Shown: piece after piece, positions 33,716 to 42,197 of the stretch
How the letters are laid out: every line of letters starts with the position of its first letter
Numbering within the stretch: the first letter of the stretch is position 1
Assembly: GCA_016716265.1 (NCBI GenBank)
Contig: JADJWQ010000001.1
Coordinates: 1,488,001-1,552,000, forward strand
DNA: 64,000 nucleotides
From: Planctomycetota bacterium
Lineage (GTDB): Bacteria > Planctomycetota > UBA1135 > UBA2386
Direction of reading: 5' to 3'
Translations under genes and position numbers: made by a program
The notes under the pieces: generated by a model
What the model was told of the DNA's origin: nothing
What the model saw: the letters and a program-made list of their open reading frames with translations, nothing else
Database searches by the model: none

Positions 33716-35116
33716 ATGCGGACACCGTGCAGCGGCACTCCGGCTCGTTTCTCCGACCGCGTCGCGCACCTCGCCACGGTCGCCGGGGTGCTGTTGCTGT
33801 CGTCCGCGCTCGGCGCACAGGCGGCGACGTCCGCGGCCGCGGTGCCTGCCGAGCGCGCACGCGCATCGATCACGGTGGCGGACCTGCGCGAGCACATCGA
33901 GTACCTCGCGAGCGACGAACTCGAGGGGCGCGCGGCCGGCACGCGGGGCAACGACCGGGCCGCACAGTACATCGCGAAGCTGTTCGGGAAGCTGCGGCTC
34001 GCGAAGGTCGCCGATCACGGCCGGAGCTGGTTCCAGGACTTCGAGGCCGAGAGCGACCACTACAAGACGGTGCCGACGCGCAATGTCGCGGCGCTGCTCG
34101 AGGGCACCGACGACGCGCTGCGCGACGAGGTCATCGTGATCGGCGCCCACTTCGACCACGTCGGGGTCGGGCGCTTCGGCAGCCGCGAGGGCGGGCGCGG
34201 TTCGCTCGACGACGAGATCCACAACGGCGCCGATGACAATGCGAGCGGCACCGCCGGGATGCTCGAGCTCGCGGAGGCTCTCGCGATGGACCCGCCGCGG
34301 CGCAGCGTCCTGTTCCTCGCGTTCTCGGCGGAGGAGCTCGGCCTGCTCGGCAGCGCGCACTACTGCCGCGACCCGCTCGTCCCCCTCGACCGCACGGTCG
34401 CGATGTTCAACTTCGACATGATCGGGCGCTCCGAGGACGACTACCTGTTCGTCGGCGGCACCGGCACGTCGCCGGCGTTCGACCCGCTGATCGCGGAGCA
34501 CCTCGACGCCGCCGGGCTGCGCGTGGAACGGAACCCCGGCGGCCGCGCTCCGAGCGACAACACGCCGTTCTACGAGCGCGACGTGCCGGTGCTGTTCTTC
34601 TTCACGAACGTGCACGTCGACTACCACCGCGTCAGCGACGAGGCGCAGTTCATCAACTACGGCACCGAGGAGCGCATCCTGCGCGCCGCGTACGGCCTCG
34701 TCCGCGCGGTCGCCGACGCCGACGACCGGCCGCGGTTCGCACGGGCCGACGGCACCGCATTGCCGCGCACGATGGACGAGCTGATGCGGCTGCCATCGCG
34801 CGCCCAGGATCTCGCCGGCATGGCGCGCGCCCGCGCCCGGGCGCAGATCGACAAGAAGGGCTGCGGGCGCCTCGGCTTCGCACCGGCGACCGCCGCGCGC
34901 GGCGAGCTGATGATCGGCGAGCTGTTGAGCGGCGGTCCGGCCGCCGCGGCCGGGCTCGACTGCGGCGACGTGATCGTCGCGGTCGGCGATGTCGAGGTCG
35001 GCAATGCGGCGGACGTCGCCGAGGCGATGAAGGGCGTCAAGGCCGGCGATCGGGTCGCGGTCCGGGTGCGCCGCGGCGGCGCCATCGAGACCGTCGAGGT
35101 GATCGCCGGGCGTTGA
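33716..35116 (+). CDS. Exported M28-family zinc aminopeptidase with C-terminal PDZ domain
   Basis: A 466-residue protein with a signal peptide ending near 'SSALGAQA'. The M28 peptidase domain (about 50-345) shows the co-catalytic zinc ligands in order: H145 ('GAHFDH'), D173 ('GADDNASG'), E206/E207 ('FSAEELGLLGS'), D234 ('FNFDMIGR') and H304 ('VDYHRVSD'). A PDZ-like domain follows (about 385-466, 'LLSGGPAAAAGLDCGDVIV'). It should remove N-terminal residues from peptides in the periplasm or outside. Length and domain order are normal for bacterial M28-PDZ proteins. Converges with the five-haem cytochrome gene, 21 bp apart. Confidence 0.95.
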   Translation: MRTPCSGTPARFSDRVAHLATVAGVLLLSSALGAQAATSAAAVPAERARASITVADLREHIEYLASDELEGRAAGTRGNDRAAQYIAKLFGKLRLAKVADHGRSWFQDFEAESDHYKTVPTRNVAALLEGTDDALRDEVIVIGAHFDHVGVGRFGSREGGRGSLDDEIHNGADDNASGTAGMLELAEALAMDPPRRSVLFLAFSAEELGLLGSAHYCRDPLVPLDRTVAMFNFDMIGRSEDDYLFVGGTGTSPAFDPLIAEHLDAAGLRVERNPGGRAPSDNTPFYERDVPVLFFFTNVHVDYHRVSDEAQFINYGTEERILRAAYGLVRAVADADDRPRFARADGTALPRTMDELMRLPSRAQDLAGMARARARAQIDKKGCGRLGFAPATAARGELMIGELLSGGPAAAAGLDCGDVIVAVGDVEVGNAADVAEAMKGVKAGDRVAVRVRRGGAIETVEVIAGR

Positions 35117-35135
35117 GCCGGCCCGGCGCGCCGGC
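35117..35135. terminator. Hairpin between convergent stop codons
   Basis: A GCCGGC/GCCGGC 6-bp stem with a 7-nt loop fills almost exactly the space between the M28 peptidase stop (35116) and the opposing cytochrome stop (35138). No U-tract. Plausible shared terminator. Confidence 0.4.
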
Positions 35136-35137
35136 CG

Positions 35138-37459
35138 TCACTCGATCTCGACGTCGTGCGCGTCGCTCGCGGCGTAGAGCCCGTTCGCGGCCGCGTTCGA
35201 CAGCGCGACGGCCTGCATCCGCAGCGTGTAGCCCTCCAGGCCGGCGCCGAGGGTGACGCGGGCCGACACACCGGCGGCCGGCAGGCTCGGCGTCGCGAGC
35301 TGCAGGTCGCTGCGGTCGAACCAGATGCCCGGCAGACCGCCGACCGGCGACGGCGCTCCGGACGGGACGATCTCGATCACCACGGCAGCGATCGAGCCGT
35401 CGAGCGATCCGTTCGGCGAGCGGAACGCGATCGTCAGATCCTGGCCGGCCGAGATGCTCTTGCGACAGCCGGTCGGGTCGCCCTCCTCGTCGACGATGGT
35501 GTGCAGCACCAGATCGTCGCCGGTGCCGCGCTCGCGACACCAGGTGGTCGTGGCGACGGTCACGGGCGCGGACATGCCCGTCTGCAGCCACGCGTCGAGC
35601 AGGTCGTCGTCGGCCTGCGCGAGGTGGGCGACGGAGCCGTCGTTCGCCTCGACCAGGAACTGCACGTACTCCCAGCTCGTGGTCTGGTAGAGCACCTCCA
35701 CCTCGGCCCACCGCGCGCCGGTCGGCGGCGTCAGCGCCAGCTCGTCCCAATGGCGGTAGACACCGCCGGGCCCGGGGGCGCCGTATTGATCGGCCGGCAC
35801 CGGAAGCGCCGCGCGGCGCTCGGCCTCGTCGCGGCGGAAGCCGTAGGGCGGGATGCGCGTGTCGCTCGCGAAGCGGTCGTTCAGCGCAAAGTGGAAGGTC
35901 GGCAGCACCGTGCCCGCCGGGCTGGCGGCGAGTTGGGCGAGCGTCTGGGTCACCGCGCCGGAGAGCCGGTCGAACGTCAGTGGCTTCGTGCCGGGCACCC
36001 CGGCCTGGACGAGGGTGGTCGCCCATTCCTTCGAGATTCCCGGCTTCGCCTCCCAGATCCGCGCATGCGGGTCGTGGAGATCGAGCAGCGAGTCGACCGT
36101 CGCGGCGCGCCCGCCGATCGTCACCTGCAGCGGGCCGTACGCGCCGTCCTCGCGCAGCACGACTTCGCCGGCCCCGTACCACGTCACGTGCAGCCACGCC
36201 CGGCGCCCCTCCGGGAACCCGGTCGAGAACTTGTGCCCGGTCAGGTTGTAGACGCGCAGCGCATCGCCGTGCCGGCGCAGCGAAACGGCCCGCGCCAGGT
36301 GCGCGCGCGCGCGGTCGGCGCCGTCGCGCAGGGCGACGATCTCCGCCGCCGACAGCGTCGACCCGAGCGGCAGCCGGCCCTGGGAGTCGAGATGGACGAG
36401 CGCGTCGGCGAGCCAGGCATTGCCACCCATCAGGTCGTGCTGTGGCAGATCGGCGCGGAGCGGCACGTTCGACTTGTCGGCACCGCGGCCGGTGATCGGT
36501 CGCATGTGGCAGGACTGGCAGCTGAACGTCCGCGGCGTGCCGTCGAGGTAGCTGCCGCCACCACCGGCATTGCTGGCCATCGCGGCCTCGTAGGCCCACG
36601 CGATCGAGCCGTCCTGCAGCTCCTCGGGCAGACTCGCGAACCCGGCGATCGGCAGCGCGGCGAACGCGCTGCTGGCGTGCTCGCTCGACGTGCGCTCGAC
36701 CATGCCGTAGCGGAACGGCGGCAGGTTGAACGCGACCTTCTGCGTCACCGGCGCCCCGAGCGTGCCGCTGAACGTGCCGGGCGGGAGTGGCAGCATCGCG
36801 CCGTTGCCCGGTGCGAGATCGCCGACGACCGGATTCGACACGTCGTGGCAGGTGGCGCACATGCGGGAGTCGCGATGGAACGCCGACTGCGTCGTCGTGT
36901 GGCGCGCCACCGTCTGCGCGTAGGGGCCCATCATCCCGCCCGCGGCCCGGATCACGTACATCCCGCTGCCGTGGAAGCCCTCCGGCGGGGTGGTGGCCGA
37001 GTGGGCGAGGTAGGGGGCGAACTGGATGCCCGCATGCTCGCTGCCATCGGGATTGACGAGAGCGTGGCACAGCATGCACTCGACGCCACCGTCGTCCCCC
37101 GCGGCGAGACCCGACCCGTCGGACGGCGTCGAGCGCCCCTCGAGCCAGCCGCGCGGCGCGTGACACCGCAGACACAGATCGCCGACGCCGGCGAAGTCCT
37201 GCTCGGCGACCGCGACGGTCGCCCAGAACAGCGGGTCCTTGCCGGCCTGGGTCATCGGGCTGCCGATCACCTGGTGGCCCGGCTCGGCCTGCGGGTCGTA
37301 GCCGGCGTGGCAGTTGAGGCAGTTGCCCGGCAGGGTCCCCGCCTCGTTCGGCTGGGTGCCGGGCTGCTGGACGTCGGTCGGCGTCGGCAGGAACGCGACG
37401 AACCCGAGGCCGACCACCGAGGCGGCAGCGGACAGAGAGAGAAGGCGAGCAGCAGGCAT
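35138..37459 (-). CDS. Exported multihaem c-type cytochrome (five CxxCH motifs)
   Basis: A 773-residue protein from the ATG at 37459, which has the best Shine-Dalgarno seen here (GGAGG, 6-nt spacing) and an N-terminal signal/anchor ('AAASVVGLGFVAFL'). The much longer open frame upstream is antisense to the GH127 gene. Haem motifs are C47-LNCH, CLRCH, CMLCH, CATCH and CQSCH (about 317), all in the first 320 residues, in the style of cytochrome c554/NapC-NrfH-type multihaem domains. The rest (330-773) is beta-rich, with 'YNLTGHKFSTGFPEGRRAW' near 405, a segment often next to haems in such proteins. Function: periplasmic electron transfer or redox catalysis on an unknown substrate. Divergent from the GH127 gene, 126 bp between starts. 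Confidence 0.85.
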   Translation of the reverse strand: MPAARLLSLSAAASVVGLGFVAFLPTPTDVQQPGTQPNEAGTLPGNCLNCHAGYDPQAEPGHQVIGSPMTQAGKDPLFWATVAVAEQDFAGVGDLCLRCHAPRGWLEGRSTPSDGSGLAAGDDGGVECMLCHALVNPDGSEHAGIQFAPYLAHSATTPPEGFHGSGMYVIRAAGGMMGPYAQTVARHTTTQSAFHRDSRMCATCHDVSNPVVGDLAPGNGAMLPLPPGTFSGTLGAPVTQKVAFNLPPFRYGMVERTSSEHASSAFAALPIAGFASLPEELQDGSIAWAYEAAMASNAGGGGSYLDGTPRTFSCQSCHMRPITGRGADKSNVPLRADLPQHDLMGGNAWLADALVHLDSQGRLPLGSTLSAAEIVALRDGADRARAHLARAVSLRRHGDALRVYNLTGHKFSTGFPEGRRAWLHVTWYGAGEVVLREDGAYGPLQVTIGGRAATVDSLLDLHDPHARIWEAKPGISKEWATTLVQAGVPGTKPLTFDRLSGAVTQTLAQLAASPAGTVLPTFHFALNDRFASDTRIPPYGFRRDEAERRAALPVPADQYGAPGPGGVYRHWDELALTPPTGARWAEVEVLYQTTSWEYVQFLVEANDGSVAHLAQADDDLLDAWLQTGMSAPVTVATTTWCRERGTGDDLVLHTIVDEEGDPTGCRKSISAGQDLTIAFRSPNGSLDGSIAAVVIEIVPSGAPSPVGGLPGIWFDRSDLQLATPSLPAAGVSARVTLGAGLEGYTLRMQAVALSNAAANGLYAASDAHDVEIE

Positions 37460-37585
37460 GGCGAACCTCCGCTCGGGAAACCCCTGACTCGCCACGGAAT
37501 TGCCACGGCCCTGCGGATGATCCCCGTTGCGCATCGCACGGTTACCCTCCAATCCGTACCGCGTCCGATCCTGAAGCCGAGTCCG

Positions 37586-40111
37586 ATGCGCCCCTTCCGC
37601 CTCGCCGTCCTCCTCCTCGCGCTGATCACCACACCGGTGATCGCGCAGGGCGATCCCACCGTCGCGTTCGTCGCGACACCACCGGTCCCGCGGGACAGCT
37701 TCCCGCTCTACCCGCACGACCGCGCACCGCTCCAGCCGACCGGGCTCGTCCCCCTTCCGATCGGTGCGATCTCGGTACGCGGCTGGCTCCGCGCGATGCT
37801 CGAGCTGCAGGCCGCCGGTTTCCACGGGCACCTGACCGAGATCAGCGAGTTCCTGCGCAAGGACGGCAGTGCGTGGCTCACGCCCGACGGCAGCGGCACG
37901 CGTGGCTGGGAAGAGCCGGTCTATTGGCTCAAGGGCTTCGGCGCCTGCGCCTACCTGCTGCGTGACGAGCGCATGCTCGCGGAGGCACGCGGTTGGATCG
38001 AAGCGATCCTCGCGAGCCAGAAGCCCGACGGCTGGTTCGGACCGGACGCCGGGCGGACGGGCGCCGCGACGCGCCTGACCGGCCGCGACGACCTGTGGCC
38101 GAACATGATCGCGCTGTTCTGCCTGCAGGACTGGTTCGAGTTCTCGGGCGATCAGCGCGTGCTCGGGCTGATGGATCGCTACTTCGACTACCTGCGCGCG
38201 CTGCCCGAGGATCGCATGCTGCTGGGCTACTGGCCGAAGATGCGCGGCGGCGACCTGCTCTACAGCGTGCTGTGGCGGATCCAGCGCCTCGATCCCGACG
38301 CCCCCGGCACCGCCGAGCGCTCGCGGCAGCTGATCGCGCTCGCCACGGTCGTGCACCAGCGCACGGCGCCGTGGCAGGACGGCATCTGCAACTGGCACAA
38401 CGTCAACATGGCGCAGGCGTTCGGCGAGCCGGCGACGTGGTGGGCATTCTCCGGCGAATTGCTGCACCGCGATGCCGCATATCGGAACTTCGATCAGATC
38501 CGCGACACCTACGGCCAGGTGCCCGGCGGCATGTTCGGTGGCGACGAGAACTGCCGACCGGGCTTCTCGGGTCCTCGGCAGGCCATCGAGACCTGCGGCA
38601 TGGTCGAGATGATGCTGTCGCACGAGACGCTCGTGTGGCTGTCCGGCGACCCCGTGTGGGCCGACCGCTGCGAGGACGTCGCGTTCAACGAGCTCCCGGC
38701 CGCGACGACCGCCGATCTGCGCGCACTGCGATACCTGACCGCCCCGAACATGCCGCTGTCGGACGCCCGGAGCAAAGCGCCGGGAATCGAGAACGGCGGG
38801 CCCATGTTCCTGATGGACCCCCACCGTCATCGCTGCTGCCAGCACAATTTCGGCCACGGTTGGCCGTACCTCGCCAGCCACGCGTGGTATGCGACAGCAG
38901 ATCGCGGCGCGGCGTCGGTCCTGCACACCGCGAGCGCCGTCACCGTCCGCGTGGGGGACGACGCCACGCCGGTGACGATCGAGACGGACACCCGCTACCC
39001 GTTCGAGGAGGAGCTGCGAATCACGGTGCGGACGGGCGGCAAGCCGGTCAGGTTCCCGCTCTACCTGCGCGTCCCCGGCTGGTGCGGCGCGGCGCGCTGC
39101 ACGTTCTCGAACGACGAGTCTGCCGGCCCGTTCGCCGGACCGGGCTACGCGCGCATCCTGCGCACGTGGAACGATGGTGCGACCGTGCGGATGCACCTGC
39201 CGATGCGCGTGACCCTGCGTCATTGGGAGCGCAATCACGGCACCGTGTCGGTCGACCGCGGCCCGCTGACCTTCTCGCTGGAGATCGGCGAGGACTATCG
39301 CCGCGCGGGAGGCACCGACGAGTGGCCCGCCCACGAGATCTGGCCGACCACGCCTTGGAACTACGCGCTCGTGCTTCCCGAGCGGGATCCGGCGTCCGCG
39401 TTCGAGGTCGTCCGACGCGACTGGCCCGCGGACGATCGGCCGTTCACGCACGACAACACACCGATCCGGCTGGTCGCGCGCGGAGCCCGCATCCCCGAGT
39501 GGCAGCTCGATCGGAACGGCCTCGTCGCCGAGGTCGGTGACGGCCCGGTCCGCACCACCGGGGCGGTCGACTCCATCGCGCTGATCCCGATGGGCGCTGC
39601 GCGGCTCCGCATCGCGTCGTTCCCGGTCGCCGCAACCGGCGACAACGGGCACGTGTGGACACCGCCACCACTGCCGCTGTTCGACGCGACCGCGTCGCAC
39701 ACCTGGCAGGGCGACACCGCCGTCGCGATCGCCGACGGCGTCGAGCCAGCGAGTTCCAGCGACGACCGGATCCCCCGCCACACGTTCTGGAGCCACCGCG
39801 GCACCAGCGAGTGGATCCAGGCGACGTTCGCCGAGCCGCGGACGGTCGACGAGGTCGCCGTCTACTGGTTCGACGACGAGCCGCAGGCCGGTGGCTGCCG
39901 GACACCGCGCTCGTGGCGACTGCTCTATCGCACGCCGGACGGCTCCTGGCAGCCGGTCGGCGACCCGAGCGGCTTCGGAATCGCGAGGGACCGCTTCAAC
40001 GTCGTCACGTTCGAACCCGTGACCACGACGGCGCTGCGCGCCGAGGTGCAACTCCGACCGGACGTCTCGGCCGGTGTGCTGGAGTGGCGCATCGGCCGCC
40101 CCCGCGACTGA
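37586..40111 (+). CDS. Exported GH127-family glycosidase (beta-L-arabinofuranosidase-like)
   Basis: An 841-residue protein with a signal peptide ('LAVLLLALITTPVIAQ'). Residues 45-660 match GH127 (formerly DUF1680): 'GWEEPVYWLKGF', 'GGMFGGDEN' (general acid/base Glu region), 'IETCGMVEM' with E335 and C337, and C417-C418 in 'HRCCQHNFGHGWPY'. In the characterised bifidobacterial enzyme the equivalent Glu and three Cys bind zinc, and one Cys is the nucleophile; all four are present here. The last 170 residues look like an F5/8-type carbohydrate-binding domain ('STWIQATF'-like 'SEWIQATFAEPRTVDEVAVYW'). Likely removes beta-L-arabinofuranosyl (or related) residues from plant or algal glycans. Confidence 0.9.
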   Translation: MRPFRLAVLLLALITTPVIAQGDPTVAFVATPPVPRDSFPLYPHDRAPLQPTGLVPLPIGAISVRGWLRAMLELQAAGFHGHLTEISEFLRKDGSAWLTPDGSGTRGWEEPVYWLKGFGACAYLLRDERMLAEARGWIEAILASQKPDGWFGPDAGRTGAATRLTGRDDLWPNMIALFCLQDWFEFSGDQRVLGLMDRYFDYLRALPEDRMLLGYWPKMRGGDLLYSVLWRIQRLDPDAPGTAERSRQLIALATVVHQRTAPWQDGICNWHNVNMAQAFGEPATWWAFSGELLHRDAAYRNFDQIRDTYGQVPGGMFGGDENCRPGFSGPRQAIETCGMVEMMLSHETLVWLSGDPVWADRCEDVAFNELPAATTADLRALRYLTAPNMPLSDARSKAPGIENGGPMFLMDPHRHRCCQHNFGHGWPYLASHAWYATADRGAASVLHTASAVTVRVGDDATPVTIETDTRYPFEEELRITVRTGGKPVRFPLYLRVPGWCGAARCTFSNDESAGPFAGPGYARILRTWNDGATVRMHLPMRVTLRHWERNHGTVSVDRGPLTFSLEIGEDYRRAGGTDEWPAHEIWPTTPWNYALVLPERDPASAFEVVRRDWPADDRPFTHDNTPIRLVARGARIPEWQLDRNGLVAEVGDGPVRTTGAVDSIALIPMGAARLRIASFPVAATGDNGHVWTPPPLPLFDATASHTWQGDTAVAIADGVEPASSSDDRIPRHTFWSHRGTSEWIQATFAEPRTVDEVAVYWFDDEPQAGGCRTPRSWRLLYRTPDGSWQPVGDPSGFGIARDRFNVVTFEPVTTTALRAEVQLRPDVSAGVLEWRIGRPRD

Positions 40112-40152
40112 CATCGCTTGATGTAAAACCCGTACGCGGTACCGATCGGAAG

Positions 40153-41337
40153 TCACATGCGGCCGCGGAGCATGCCGTTCCAGTACAGCTCGGGGAGGCC
40201 GTAGGCCTTGAGGGCATACATGCTGTAGCGCTCCTGACGCTGGTCGAAGGGGAACGACTCCATCGGTACGCCGCCATAGCCGAACTCGGCGAGGATCAGC
40301 TTGCCGTAGCCGGTGACGAGCGGGCACGACGCGTAGCCGTCGTAGTGGCCGGCCAGCTCCCGCCCAGTGCGCAGCGCGACGAGGTTCTCGACGACGACCG
40401 GCGCCTGCTTGCGGATCGCCGCACCGGTCTTCGAGTTCGGCGCCGAACTGCAGTCACCGAGCGAGAACACGTCGGGGTAGCGCACGTGCTGCAGCGTGTG
40501 CTGGTCGACGTCGACCCAGCCGGCAGCGTTGGCGAGGGGACTCTGCTTGACGACGTCCGGAGCGCTCTGCGGTGGCACGACGTGCAGCAGCTCGTACTTC
40601 AGCGCCAGCTCCGCGCCGGTATCGAGGTTCTTGAACACGGCCTCCTTGGACTGCGGCCGCACGGCCACCAGGCTGCTGCGAAAGTGCGTCTCGACGCCCT
40701 TGCGCGCGATGACCTTGCGCAGCGGCGCGGCGTAGTACTCGACGCCGAAGATCCCGGCGCCGGCCGACGCGAAGATCACGTTGCACTGACCGCGCACGCC
40801 GCGCCGCCGCAGATGGTCGTCCGCGAGATACATGATCTTCTGCGGCGCGCCGGCGCACTTGATCGGCGAGTCGGGAAATGTGAACACGGCATTGCCCGAG
40901 CGCATTCCCTGCAGGAACCGCCACGTGCTCTCCACGCTGTCGTACGTGTAGTTGCTGCAGATACCGTCCTTGCCAAGGTGGCCCTGCAGGCCGTCGATCT
41001 TGTGCCAGTCGAGCTGGATGCCGATGCACACGACCAGCTGGTCGTAGGTCAGCGTGTCACCCCCGCGCGTCGTCACGCTCTTCGCGTCGGGATCGAAACC
41101 CGCCACGGCGTCCTTGATCCAGGTCACGCCGGACGGGATGTAGTCGGCCTGGTCGCGCATCGACACCTCGCGCGGGAATACGCCACCGCCGACCAGGGTC
41201 CAGATCGGCTGGTAGAAGTGCTTCTCCGAGGGATCGACGATCGCGACCTCCGGGGGATTCGGGAGGTTGCGGAGCCGGGCCGCGACGGTGATGCCGGCCG
41301 TGCCGGCTCCGACGATCAGGATCGGGTGGTGCGCCAT
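40153..41337 (-). CDS. sqr: Sulfide:quinone oxidoreductase
   Basis: A 394-residue FAD protein that oxidises sulfide and passes electrons to quinone. The N-terminal Rossmann motif is 'ILIVGAGTAGITVAARL'. 'FYQPIWTLVGGG' near residue 41 is characteristic of SQR. The redox cysteines are C161 in 'IKCAGAPQKIMYL' and C296 in 'LGDCSSAPNSKTGAAI', the same contexts as in mitochondrial SQOR-type enzymes. C-terminal amphipathic sequence could dock to the membrane. The gene is preceded, 39 bp upstream on the same strand, by a DUF1641 gene, a pairing seen in other bacteria. Role may be sulfide detoxification or energy gain. Confidence 0.92.
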   Translation of the reverse strand: MAHHPILIVGAGTAGITVAARLRNLPNPPEVAIVDPSEKHFYQPIWTLVGGGVFPREVSMRDQADYIPSGVTWIKDAVAGFDPDAKSVTTRGGDTLTYDQLVVCIGIQLDWHKIDGLQGHLGKDGICSNYTYDSVESTWRFLQGMRSGNAVFTFPDSPIKCAGAPQKIMYLADDHLRRRGVRGQCNVIFASAGAGIFGVEYYAAPLRKVIARKGVETHFRSSLVAVRPQSKEAVFKNLDTGAELALKYELLHVVPPQSAPDVVKQSPLANAAGWVDVDQHTLQHVRYPDVFSLGDCSSAPNSKTGAAIRKQAPVVVENLVALRTGRELAGHYDGYASCPLVTGYGKLILAEFGYGGVPMESFPFDQRQERYSMYALKAYGLPELYWNGMLRGRM

Positions 41338-41376
41338 GTTCGTGTGCCGTGCTGGGTTTCGCCGGGGTGAGCGCGA

Positions 41377-42090
41377 TCAGGCGGGGCAGCCCGGTCCCGG
41401 GGCCGCGCCGTCCTTCAGGTGGACCGTGCGGCCGAACGCCTTGCCGAACGCGACGAGCGCGCCCAGCGAGCGTCGGATACACGGATTGCCGAGCGCGCGG
41501 AGCGCTCCGAATGCGCCGACCGGCTTGACTCCGGCGAGGTCCATCTCCGTCAGCGCGCCGGCCGCGCGGCCGACGACCGTGACCGCTGCGGGCTCCAAAA
41601 TGCCCGATTGGAGCAGCGCGTGGATCGACTCGACGTTGGACAGGAACTCGCGGACCATCGCGAGCGCCTCCGGAGCCGTCAGCCGCTCGGCGACCAGCGC
41701 GAGGATGTTGAGGCGTTCGTCGACATCGATGCCTGCCGCGCCGAGGCGCGCGACCGCGTTGTCGAGCGTGTCGGCGAGCGTCGCGAGCGTCGCCGGTAAC
41801 GTCGCGACCGTGCGCAGCGCCGCCTCGAGTTGGTCGAGCATCGCCGGTGCGGACAGCGACTCGAGCAGCGCGAGCAACCGGCGGCCACGCTCGTCGACGT
41901 CGACGCCGCGCGCCTGCAGGCGCGCGATCGTCCCGTCGACGGCATCGACCGCGGTGGCCAGCGTGCCCGGCACCTCGGCGACGATGTGCTCGGTGCGGCC
42001 GCCCTGCTGCTCGAGGCGCTCGAGGCGCTCCTCGATCCGTCTCAGTCCTGCGAGGATGGCCTCGTCGGCCCGTGTGGCGTCGTCGGTCAC
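41377..42090 (-). CDS. DUF1641-containing protein, SQR partner
   Basis: A 237-residue protein starting at the GTG at 42090 ('VTDDATRADEAILAGL'); the frame upstream is shadow. The first half is coiled-coil-like, with two related segments ('LQARGVDVDERGRRLLALLE' and 'LGAAGIDVDERLNILALVAE'), suggesting an internal repeat. The C-terminal region ('GRAAGALTEMDLAGVKPVGAFGALRALGNPCIRRSLG') fits DUF1641 (quoted in part as 'VKPVGAFGALRAL'). DUF1641 genes often sit beside sulfide:quinone or formate-related oxidoreductases; the biochemical role is not known. Here it is directly upstream of sqr and probably cotranscribed. Confidence 0.8.
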   Translation of the reverse strand: MTDDATRADEAILAGLRRIEERLERLEQQGGRTEHIVAEVPGTLATAVDAVDGTIARLQARGVDVDERGRRLLALLESLSAPAMLDQLEAALRTVATLPATLATLADTLDNAVARLGAAGIDVDERLNILALVAERLTAPEALAMVREFLSNVESIHALLQSGILEPAAVTVVGRAAGALTEMDLAGVKPVGAFGALRALGNPCIRRSLGALVAFGKAFGRTVHLKDGAAPGPGCPA

Positions 42091-42197
42091 CGGCTGTCTC
42101 CCTGGTCGGTCGGCTGGGTTCCCCCGATGTTGCCCACACCGCCGGGAGCGACACCCGGGTTTTTCCCGGAATGCCGCGCTGGCAGCGCGCCGGGCGG

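Noticed and set aside
35156..37585. Plus-strand extension of the GH127 frame over the five-haem cytochrome gene
   Set aside because: The signal peptide at 37586 defines the start, and the opposite strand has haem motifs and a good Shine-Dalgarno.
37460..40327. Minus-strand extension of the five-haem cytochrome frame over the GH127 gene
   Set aside because: Low-complexity antisense translation; the ATG at 37459 opens a signal sequence preceded by GGAGG.
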